The notes beneath the pieces were generated by a model that did not search any database, was not told the origin of the DNA, and saw only the letters and a program-made list of their open reading frames with translations. Of a DNA stretch of 64,000 bases, positions 55,396 through 62,264 are shown piece after piece (position 1 is the stretch's first letter; the number at the start of each line of letters is the position of its first letter). Position numbers and translations under genes: made by a program. Source of the DNA: CALAED01 sp036555725 (lineage in GTDB: Bacteria > Actinomycetota > Actinomycetes > Streptosporangiales > Streptosporangiaceae); the NCBI GenBank assembly GCA_036555725.1, contig DATBKU010000084.1, positions 35,360-99,359 on the forward strand, read 5' to 3'.

Positions 55396-56127
55396 GTGAG
55401 TACTGACGGACAGCCCCACATCGTCGCGATCGGCGGCGGCACGTTCATTCCCAACGACCGGTACGGGCTCACACCGAGCCCGCTCGTACGCTATGCGCTC
55501 GATCTGACGGGCCAGGACCGCCCGCGGGTGTGCTTCCTCGCCACCGCGCTCGGCGACACGCCGGACCGGCTCGCCCTGGCGTACGCGGCGTTCGCGCAGC
55601 TCGACGTCGAGCTGAGCCATCTCGCGCTGTTCCCGATGCCGAACGTCGAGGACGTCCGGGAGCACCTGCTCGGCCAGGACATGCTGTACGTCTTCGGGGG
55701 CAGCGTGGCCAACCTGCTCGCGCTGTGGCGGCTGCACGGGCTGGCGGAGATCCTGCGGACGGCGTGGCAGCGCGGCGTGGTGCTGGCCGGGCAGAGCGCG
55801 GGCGCGCTGTGCTGGCACGTCGGGGGCAACACGGACTCGTACGGCCCGCAGCTGCGGCCGTTGACCGACGGACTGGGCTTCCTGCCGTACTCGTGCGGCG
55901 TCCACTACGACAGCGACGAGCAGCGGCGGCCGCTACTGCAGCAGCTGGTCGGCGACGGCACGCTGCCGCCCGGGTACGCGGCCGACGAGGGAGTCGCGCT
56001 GCACTACGTCGGCACCGAGTTCGTGCAGGCCGTGTCGTACGTGCCCGAGGGCCGGGCTTACCGGGTCGAGCCGGACGGCGCTGGTGGTGCCAAGGAGACG
56101 CCGATCCAGCCACGCCTGCTCAAGTAG
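55396..56127 (+). CDS. peptidase E-like serine peptidase (S51)
   Basis: A 243-residue protein with HIVAIGGGTF at the N-terminus, MLYVFGGSVANLLALWRLHGL, and the nucleophile elbow LAGQSAGALCWH, as in the S51 dipeptidase E family. Later HYDSDEQRRPLL and GVALHYVG supply the His region. It cleaves Asp-X dipeptides in known members; some relatives are cyanophycinases. The GTG at 55396 fits the family start; upstream the frame only shadows the previous gene. Confidence 0.88.
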   Translation: MSTDGQPHIVAIGGGTFIPNDRYGLTPSPLVRYALDLTGQDRPRVCFLATALGDTPDRLALAYAAFAQLDVELSHLALFPMPNVEDVREHLLGQDMLYVFGGSVANLLALWRLHGLAEILRTAWQRGVVLAGQSAGALCWHVGGNTDSYGPQLRPLTDGLGFLPYSCGVHYDSDEQRRPLLQQLVGDGTLPPGYAADEGVALHYVGTEFVQAVSYVPEGRAYRVEPDGAGGAKETPIQPRLLK

Positions 56128-56130
56128 TGT
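56125..56130 (+). promoter_or_regulatory. -10 hexamer TAGTGT, leaderless promoter
   Basis: TAGTGT lies 7 nt before the lipB GTG and overlaps the previous stop codon. Confidence 0.55.
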
Positions 56131-56137
56131 TGAAGCC

Positions 56138-56872
56138 GTGAGCGATCTTCTGCAGGCGACCGAAAGTCCCCAGGTCCGCGAGCGGCCCGCTCCGGTGGGC
56201 ACGCACGAGCTGGTCTTCGTCCACGCGGGCTTCGGCGAGCGGGCCGTTCCATACGAAGAGGCGTGGGCCCTGCAGCGCCGCACCCACGAGCGGCGCGTCG
56301 CCGGACAGATCCCCGACACAGTGCTGCTGCTGGAGCATCCGCCGGTCTACACGGCGGGCAAGCGCACCCAGCCGATGGACCGCCCGATCGGCGACCCCGG
56401 CGCGCCGGTGATCGACGTCGACCGCGGGGGCCGGATCACCTGGCACGGCCCCGGCCAGCTGGTGGGCTATCCGATCGTACGGCTGCGGGACCCCGTCGAC
56501 GTCGTGCAGTTCGTACGGCTGATCGAGGAGGCGCTCATCCGGGTGTGCGCCGAGCTCGGCCTGGAGACCACGCGGGTCGACGGCCGTCCAGGTGTCTGGG
56601 TGCCGGGTGTCCCGGACCGGAAGGTCGGGGCGATCGGCCTGCGGGTGTCGCGCGGCGTCACCATGCACGGCCTGGAGCTGAACTGCGACTGCGACCTGAC
56701 GTGGTTCGACAAGATCGTGCCGTGCGGGATCAGCGACGCCGGGGTGACGTCGCTGACCAAGGAGCTGGGGCGTCCGGTGACGGTGGCCGAGGTGACGCCG
56801 CTGCTGGAGCGGCACCTTGCCGACGTGCTGGAGGCGACGGCCACGTTCCATCGCACCCTCGCCCAGGTCTGA
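56138..56872 (+). CDS. lipB: octanoyltransferase LipB
   Basis: A 244-residue enzyme that moves octanoyl from ACP to lipoyl domains. Seen: RGGRITWHGPGQLVGYPI, DRKVGAIGLRVSRGVTMHG (catalytic Lys) and IVPCGISDAGVTSLTKEL (catalytic Cys). lipA follows about 740 bp downstream, with an unrelated leftward gene between. The stop lies within a 14-bp tandem repeat. Confidence 0.95.
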   Translation: MSDLLQATESPQVRERPAPVGTHELVFVHAGFGERAVPYEEAWALQRRTHERRVAGQIPDTVLLLEHPPVYTAGKRTQPMDRPIGDPGAPVIDVDRGGRITWHGPGQLVGYPIVRLRDPVDVVQFVRLIEEALIRVCAELGLETTRVDGRPGVWVPGVPDRKVGAIGLRVSRGVTMHGLELNCDCDLTWFDKIVPCGISDAGVTSLTKELGRPVTVAEVTPLLERHLADVLEATATFHRTLAQV

Positions 56873-56902
56873 CCGCCCAGGTCTGACCGCCCAGGTCTGA
56901 CC
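56861..56902. repeat. 14-bp unit, three tandem copies across the lipB stop
   Basis: GCCCAGGTCTGACC is present three times without mismatch (56861-56874, 56875-56888, 56889-56902). The first copy contains the lipB TGA. Confidence 0.95.
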
Positions 56903-56929
56903 GCCTGAGGCGGACCCGCGCGCAGTGAA

Positions 56930-57433
56930 CTAGGCCATCGTCTTGAAGATCGCCTGGCCCTCGGTGGTCGCGGCGGCGTAGAAGTCGGTGAGCGACTCGT
57001 ACGCGCGCCGGAACATGCGCTCACGGGCGTCCTTGGGCCAGGTGCCGGCGCCCTGCACCTCGAGCGAGGTCATCTGCTTCACGTTGTACCGGCCGGCGAT
57101 GGCGTCGAAGGACGTGCCGAGCAGGTGGTCGGCGGCCGGCTTGACCCGGTCGGGCGCGAGGTAGAGCACGTCCATGCCGAGCTCTTCGGCGCCGTCCTCG
57201 GTGAGCAGCCGTCCCCCGCACACGATGTCGGACGCCGGCGGCTTACCGTCCCACGGGTCACCGGTGATCAGGTAGTTGAGGCCCTGCCAGATCTCGCCGA
57301 TGTCGAGGAGCTGGGCGGACGGATGCCGTTTGCGCCAGTCGGCCGCACCGAATACCAGACGGGAGATGCGCCCCGGATCCGTCTCCCCCTCCAAGGTCGG
57401 CGGCAGCCTGAGATACGTCATTGCCAGGCCCAC
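56930..57433 (-). CDS. DUF1877 family protein
   Basis: A 167-residue protein with LRLPPTLEG near its start and IWQGLNYLITGDPWDGKPPASDIVCGG, matching the DUF1877 (YfbM-like) family. The GTG at 57433 is chosen because GGAGG lies 7 nt before it and the product starts in the family style; the open frame extends to 57514. Function unknown. It is oppositely oriented between lipB and lipA. Confidence 0.85.
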   Translation of the reverse strand: MGLAMTYLRLPPTLEGETDPGRISRLVFGAADWRKRHPSAQLLDIGEIWQGLNYLITGDPWDGKPPASDIVCGGRLLTEDGAEELGMDVLYLAPDRVKPAADHLLGTSFDAIAGRYNVKQMTSLEVQGAGTWPKDARERMFRRAYESLTDFYAAATTEGQAIFKTMA

Positions 57434-57597
57434 GGGGTTTCCTCCTGCGTACGACATTGCTGCACAACAGCCAGTCACCTTAGAGAGGTCCACAGCGACG
57501 AAAGGTCGAAACACGGGAATCGGCCTGCACCAGTGTGATAACTGGCCTCAATTGTTATGCGGGCGTAGCCTTTGGCGCTCGGACCCGCGGGAGTACG

Positions 57598-57603
57598 TAA
57601 CCT
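57598..57603 (+). promoter_or_regulatory. -10 hexamer TAACCT, leaderless promoter
   Basis: TAACCT lies 6 nt before the lipA GTG. Confidence 0.6.
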
Positions 57604-57609
57604 AGAAGG

Positions 57610-58542
57610 GTGACTGCCGTAACTCCTGAAGGACGGAAGCTGCTGCGGCTCGAGGTCCGGAACAGCGAGACGCCCATCGAGCGGAAGCCGCCGTGGATCA
57701 AGACCCGGCTGAAGATGGGCCCGCAGTACCGCGAGCTGAGCGAGCTGGTGCGCGCCGAGGGTCTGCACACCGTCTGTCAGGAGGCCGGCTGTCCCAACAT
57801 CTTCGAGTGCTGGGAGGACCGCGAGGCCACCTTCCTCATCGGCGGCGACCAGTGCACGCGGCGCTGCGACTTCTGCCAGATCGACACGGGCAAACCGGCC
57901 GAGTACGACCGCGACGAGCCGCGCCGGGTGGCCGAGTCGGTGGCGTCGATGGGGCTGCGCTACGCGACCGTCACCGGCGTCGCCCGCGACGACCTGCCCG
58001 ACGGCGGGGCCTGGCTGTACGCCGAGACGGTGCGGCAGATCCACGCCGCGGTGCCGGGGTGCGGGGTCGAGCTGCTGATCCCCGACTTCAACGCCGAGCC
58101 CGGCCTGCTCGCCGAGGTGTTCGGCGCCTCGCCCGAGGTGCTGGCGCACAACGTCGAGACGGTGCCGCGGATCTTCAAGCGGATCCGGCCCGGATTCCGG
58201 TACGAGCGGTCGCTGGCGGTGCTCACGGCGGCCCGCGAGGCCGGCCTGGTGACCAAGTCCAACCTGATCCTCGGCCTCGGCGAGACCCGAGCCGAGATCG
58301 CCGAGGCACTGCAGGACCTGTACGCGGCGGGCTGTGAGCTCGTCACCATCACGCAGTACCTCCGGCCGAGCCCGCGCCACCACCCCGTCGAGCGCTGGGT
58401 CAAGCCCGAGGAGTTCGTCGAGCTGGGCGCCGAGGCCGAGGGCATCGGCTTCGCCGGCGTAATGTCCGGGCCGCTGGTGCGGTCGTCGTACCGGGCCGGT
58501 CGTCTCTACCGCCAGGCCGTCGAGGCCCGCACCACGACGTAA
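57610..58542 (+). CDS. lipA: lipoyl synthase LipA
   Basis: A 310-residue radical SAM enzyme with both cluster motifs: the auxiliary cluster CQEAGCPNIFEC and the SAM cluster CTRRCDFC (CxxxCxxC), plus the C-terminal RSSYRAG Ser ligand. It inserts two sulfurs into octanoyl groups placed by LipB, serving the sucB product. Fe-S delivery may involve ErpA (35096). Confidence 0.96.
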   Translation: MTAVTPEGRKLLRLEVRNSETPIERKPPWIKTRLKMGPQYRELSELVRAEGLHTVCQEAGCPNIFECWEDREATFLIGGDQCTRRCDFCQIDTGKPAEYDRDEPRRVAESVASMGLRYATVTGVARDDLPDGGAWLYAETVRQIHAAVPGCGVELLIPDFNAEPGLLAEVFGASPEVLAHNVETVPRIFKRIRPGFRYERSLAVLTAAREAGLVTKSNLILGLGETRAEIAEALQDLYAAGCELVTITQYLRPSPRHHPVERWVKPEEFVELGAEAEGIGFAGVMSGPLVRSSYRAGRLYRQAVEARTTT

Positions 58543-58597
58543 GCCTTTCCGGCCCGTAGATCGCGGGGCAGGTTTCCGGTTGGCCGGGAAATCACCG

Positions 58598-58603
58598 TAT
58601 CCT
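58598..58603 (+). promoter_or_regulatory. -10 hexamer TATCCT, leaderless promoter
   Basis: TATCCT lies 7 nt before the ATG of the DUF4191 gene. Confidence 0.6.
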
Positions 58604-58610
58604 GCAGACC

Positions 58611-59306
58611 ATGGCAAAAAAGCCCACGGCGGGTGCTGAGGAGCGCCCGGGCCGTATCAAGCAGATCCGCATGGTCGCCGGCATGGTGCAGGAGGCGAAC
58701 CCGAAGGCGTTGCCCATCGTCTTCGCCGCGGGCATCGGCACGCTGCTCCTCTTCCTGATCTTCGGGTTGGTGACGGGCGGCCTACTCCTCACGATTCCGA
58801 TGGGCATCCTGGCCGGCGCGGCCGTGGGCATGATCGTGTTCGGTCAGATCGCGCAGCGCACGCAGTACAAGCTGATCGCGGGCCGTCCCGGCGCGGCGGC
58901 CGGCGTGCTCGAGACCATGCGCGGCAACTGGACGGTTACCCCTGCTGTCAACGCCAACCGCACGATGGACCTCGTCCACCGCGTGGTCGGCCGGCCCGGC
59001 GTAATCCTCGTCTCCGAGGGCCCATCTTCTCGGGTGGGCCCACTGCTGGGCGCCGAGAAGCGCAAGATCTCCCGCGCGGCGCAAGAGGTGCCGATCTACG
59101 ACATCCAAGTCGGCGAGGAGGAGGGCCAGATCCCGATCTCCAAGCTGCAGCGGCACATCACCAAGCTTCCGCGCAACCTCAACAAGGGCGAGGTCAACGA
59201 GGTCAACGACCGGCTGCGGGCGCTTCCCGCGTCGGTCAAGATGCCGAAGGGCCCGCTCCCCAAGGGCGCCCGGATGCCGAAGGGCCCCAAGCCGCGCACC
59301 CGCTGA
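58611..59306 (+). CDS. DUF4191 family membrane protein
   Basis: A 231-residue protein with two adjacent membrane helices (ALPIVFAAGIGTLLLFLIFGLVTGG, LLTIPMGILAGAAVGMIVFG), a soluble domain with RPGVILVSEGPSSRVGPLLGAEKRKISR and a basic Pro/Lys/Gly tail containing MPKGPLPKGARMPKGPKP. It is a conserved actinobacterial gene next to lipA. Function unknown. Confidence 0.9.
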   Translation: MAKKPTAGAEERPGRIKQIRMVAGMVQEANPKALPIVFAAGIGTLLLFLIFGLVTGGLLLTIPMGILAGAAVGMIVFGQIAQRTQYKLIAGRPGAAAGVLETMRGNWTVTPAVNANRTMDLVHRVVGRPGVILVSEGPSSRVGPLLGAEKRKISRAAQEVPIYDIQVGEEEGQIPISKLQRHITKLPRNLNKGEVNEVNDRLRALPASVKMPKGPLPKGARMPKGPKPRTR

Positions 59307-59336
59307 CTGCCCCCGCCGCGTCAGGGCCCGTAGGGC

Positions 59337-59843
59337 TCAGGCTCGTACGACGGCGGTGTGGGCGGCTCGGTCGTGCAGGCCGCGATAATCGCGGTCCCAC
59401 AGCAGGGCCGGCACGACGACGAGCAGCAAGGCCGTCCGGACCAGTGCCCACAGCGGCCCGACCGGCCTGCCGTCGAGCCGTACCACCCGCATGCCGAACA
59501 GGCGCTTGCCGATCGTGAGACCGAGCAGGCCGGTGAGCAGCCAGGTCTCGACTCCGAAGGCGAGCAGCGGCCAGAGGTTGCCGGGTGACAGATGCCAGCC
59601 GAGGACGGCGGCGAGGAACGACACGGTGAGCAGCGCCACTACCCAGTCGACGAACAGCGCGCCGAGGCGGCGGCCGTATCCGGCCACCGACCCGCTGCCG
59701 GTCTGCGGCAGACCGAGCCGCTCGCCCGGATAACCCAGATCCACCCCGGCGGCTCGCACGCCGCCGAGCCACCCGGCTCCCCAACCGGTACGGTCCTTTT
59801 GGGACCGTTCATCGGAGCCACCGGTGGCCGTCGCATCGTCCAT
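59337..59843 (-). CDS. RDD family membrane protein
   Basis: A 168-residue protein: polar N-terminal 50 residues, then the RDD domain with GYGRRLGALFVDWVVALLTVSFLA, LTGLLGLTIGKRLFGMRVVRLDG and a last helix TALLLVVVPALLW. Function unknown; some members affect ion transport. It converges on the DUF4191 gene, 30 bp apart. Confidence 0.88.
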   Translation of the reverse strand: MDDATATGGSDERSQKDRTGWGAGWLGGVRAAGVDLGYPGERLGLPQTGSGSVAGYGRRLGALFVDWVVALLTVSFLAAVLGWHLSPGNLWPLLAFGVETWLLTGLLGLTIGKRLFGMRVVRLDGRPVGPLWALVRTALLLVVVPALLWDRDYRGLHDRAAHTAVVRA

Positions 59844-59907
59844 GCGCCTACGTTACCGCCGTCCGTTCCGGCGCTCACAAGCGGCGTAAACCCAGCACAA
59901 AGGCCAC

Positions 59908-59945
59908 GTAACACACGCGAAACAAACGGGACATGGCGGGGAAAC
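59908..59945 (+). promoter_or_regulatory. GlnR binding site (a1-b1-a2-b2) upstream of glnA
   Basis: Four boxes at exact 6-bp spacing: GTAAC (59908), GAAAC (59919), GACAT (59930), GAAAC (59941). This matches the actinomycete GlnR consensus gTnAC-n6-GaAAc repeated twice; only the third box deviates. It lies about 113 bp before the glnA start, as expected for nitrogen-responsive control. Confidence 0.85.
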
Positions 59946-60057
59946 CGCGGTCTCCTAGTTTGCAGGAAGCTACCCGGCAAGCTCATACACACGCCCGGCA
60001 CCTTGATCGTGGTCCGGAAGCTCGCTGTGAATGAGCCGCACGCCCCAAGGAGGTTGG

Positions 60058-61482
60058 ATGTTCAACAGCGCCGAAGAGGTCCTGAGCTATATAGAAAGCG
60101 AAGGGGTGGAGTTCGTCGACGTCCGGTTCGTCGACCTGCCGGGCACCATGCAGCACTTCACCTTTCCCGTGGAGAACTTCGGTGAGGGCGTCTTCACTGA
60201 GGGCCTGATGTTCGACGGGTCCTCCATCCGTGGATTCCAGGAGATCCATGAGTCGGACATGCTCCTGCTCCCGGATCCGACGACGGCTGTCATCGACCCC
60301 TTCCGCCGGCACAAGACGCTCAACCTCACGTTCTTCGTGCACGACCCGCTGACGGGCGAGCCGTACAGCCGCGACCCCCGTAACATCGCGCGCAAGGCGC
60401 AGGACTACCTGCGCGGCACGGGCGTCGCCGACACGGCCTTCTTCGGTCCTGAGGCGGAGTTCTACATCTTCGACGACGTGCGCTTCGAGACCAAGGAGCA
60501 GGAGTCGTTCTACGTCATCGACTCCATCGAGGGCGCGTGGAACACCGGGCGGAAGGAAGAAGGCGGCAACCTCGGCTACAAGCCGCGGTACAAGGGCGGC
60601 TACTTCCCCGTCCCGCCGATGGACCACTTCACCGACTTGCGCTCGGAGATGGTCAGGCAGCTCATCGCGATGGGCGTGCCGACCGAGATGCAGCACCACG
60701 AGGTGGGCACCGCTGGCCAGGCCGAGATCGACATCAAGTTCGACTCACTGCTGAAGATGGCCGACAAGCTCATGGTGTACAAGTACGTCACGAAGAGCGT
60801 CGCCCGAGAGGCCGGCAAGACCGTCACCTTCATGCCGAAGCCGATCTTCGGTGACAACGGCTCGGGCATGCACTGCCACCAGAGCCTGTGGAAGGACGGC
60901 GCGCCGCTGTTCTACGACGAGGTCGGCTATGCCGGGTTGTCCGACACGGCCCGCTACTACGTCGGCGGCCTGCTCAGGCACGCCCCCTCGCTGCTGGCCT
61001 TCACCAACCCGACGGCGAACTCCTACCACCGACTGGTGCCCGGCTTCGAGGCGCCGGTCAACCTGGTGTACTCGCAGCGGAACCGGTCGGCCTGCATCCG
61101 CGTCCCGATCACCGGGTCCAACCCGAAGGCCAAGCGGATCGAGTTCCGGGTGCCGGACCCGTCCTGCAACCCCTACCTCGCCTTCGCCGCCATGCTCATG
61201 GCGGGTCTCGACGGCATCAAGAACAAGATCGAGCCGCACGAGCCCGTCGACAAGGACCTGTACGAGCTGCCGCCCGAGGAGGCGCGCGCCATCCCGCAGG
61301 TGCCCGGCTCGCTCGACGCCGTCCTCGCGGCACTCGAGGCCGATCACGAGTACCTGCTCGAAGGCGGCGTCTTCACCGAGGACCTGATCGAGACCTGGGT
61401 CATCTACAAGCGCGAGATCGAGCTGGACCCGATCCGGCTCCGCCCGCACCCGCACGAGTTCGAGCTGTATTTCGACGTGTAG
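60058..61482 (+). CDS. glnA: glutamine synthetase, type I
   Basis: A 474-residue enzyme making glutamine from glutamate, ammonia and ATP. Seen: DVRFVDLPGTMQHFT, MFDGSSIRGFQ, FFGPEAEFYIFD, HHEVGTAGQAEID, NGSGMHCHQSLW, NPTANSYHRLVPG and the adenylylation-loop Tyr in KDLYELPPEE (Tyr402), so it can be regulated by GlnE. The ATG follows AAGGAGG. A GlnR-type site lies upstream and a hairpin follows the gene. Confidence 0.97.
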   Translation: MFNSAEEVLSYIESEGVEFVDVRFVDLPGTMQHFTFPVENFGEGVFTEGLMFDGSSIRGFQEIHESDMLLLPDPTTAVIDPFRRHKTLNLTFFVHDPLTGEPYSRDPRNIARKAQDYLRGTGVADTAFFGPEAEFYIFDDVRFETKEQESFYVIDSIEGAWNTGRKEEGGNLGYKPRYKGGYFPVPPMDHFTDLRSEMVRQLIAMGVPTEMQHHEVGTAGQAEIDIKFDSLLKMADKLMVYKYVTKSVAREAGKTVTFMPKPIFGDNGSGMHCHQSLWKDGAPLFYDEVGYAGLSDTARYYVGGLLRHAPSLLAFTNPTANSYHRLVPGFEAPVNLVYSQRNRSACIRVPITGSNPKAKRIEFRVPDPSCNPYLAFAAMLMAGLDGIKNKIEPHEPVDKDLYELPPEEARAIPQVPGSLDAVLAALEADHEYLLEGGVFTEDLIETWVIYKREIELDPIRLRPHPHEFELYFDV

Positions 61483-61500
61483 GACGGCTCGTACGAGCGA

Positions 61501-61536
61501 CGCGCCCCGGCACCCCGGTGAGGGTCCCGGGGCGCG
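61501..61536 (+). terminator. terminator downstream of glnA
   Basis: Ten-bp GC stem (CGCGCCCCGG 61501-61510 with CCGGGGCGCG 61527-61536), 18 nt after the stop. Confidence 0.75.
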
Positions 61537-61540
61537 CTCG

Positions 61541-61598
61541 CGCGTACGGCTGTGTGCCCGCATACGGCTGTGTGCCTCGCGTACGGGGCTGTTGCCTC
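61541..61598. repeat. degenerate tandem repeat, about 19 bp, three copies
   Basis: Three imperfect copies of a unit like GTACGGCTGTGTGCCTCGC follow the glnA terminator. No coding frame is evident here. Confidence 0.7.
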
Positions 61599-61697
61599 CG
61601 GAGGGCGGCGGCGGAGCTCGCACGGTCGGTGGGCGGGAAGAACTGGCGGGCTCGAGGCGTTCAGGGCGGCAACGAGACGATCAAGGGAGATCACGCC

Positions 61698-62105
61698 ATG
61701 GCTTCGGTACGAGTCGAGCGGACCGCTGACGGGGAGTTCCGGGCCACCAACGACCGGGGGGCCGAGGTCGCCATCGGCAGCCCCGGCGACCAGGGGAGCT
61801 TCACGCCGGTCGAGCTACTGCTCGCGGCGCTCGGCGGCTGCGAGATCGTCACCGTCGAGCCGCTGACCGCGAAGCGCGGCCACCGGCTCGTCACGTTGGC
61901 GGCCACGGTGGCGGCCGAGAAGGTCGCGGGCAACAAGCTGGGCACCATAAAGATCAGCTACGACGTGGAACTGCCGGCGGGCGACGAGAAGGCCGCCGAG
62001 GTGTTCGCCGCCGTGGCCGGCCGCGTCCACGATCGCTACTGCACGGTGGGCCGGACCCTGGAAGAGAGCACCAAGGTCGAGCAGGTTCTCCCGGACCTCA
62101 CGTAA
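61698..62105 (+). CDS. OsmC family peroxidase-like protein
   Basis: A 135-residue OsmC/Ohr-fold protein with the two conserved Cys: LAALGGCEIVTV and VHDRYCTVGRTLEES. The ATG at 61698 follows AAGGGAGA. Members reduce organic hydroperoxides or bind thiols; the Ohr or OsmC subtype is not fixed. Confidence 0.92.
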   Translation: MASVRVERTADGEFRATNDRGAEVAIGSPGDQGSFTPVELLLAALGGCEIVTVEPLTAKRGHRLVTLAATVAAEKVAGNKLGTIKISYDVELPAGDEKAAEVFAAVAGRVHDRYCTVGRTLEESTKVEQVLPDLT

Positions 62106-62131
62106 CACCCGTAAGGCCGGGAACAAACGCC

Positions 62132-62148
62132 ACTAATTGGCAATTAGT
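62132..62148. promoter_or_regulatory. 17-bp perfect AT-rich palindrome
   Basis: ACTAATTG and CAATTAGT flank a single G between the OsmC gene and the phosphatase gene. Such an AT-rich palindrome in GC-rich DNA suggests an operator, 117 bp before the phosphatase start. Confidence 0.6.
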
Positions 62149-62264
62149 AGCCGATTGTAGGCACGGCATAACGGACTGTCGCGACGTGCGGGTACCGTGG
62201 TCTGCGGGAGGCAAGTCAGCCGGCCGGCAGGCGTATGCTGACCGGCTTGGCCCTGGGATGTAAC

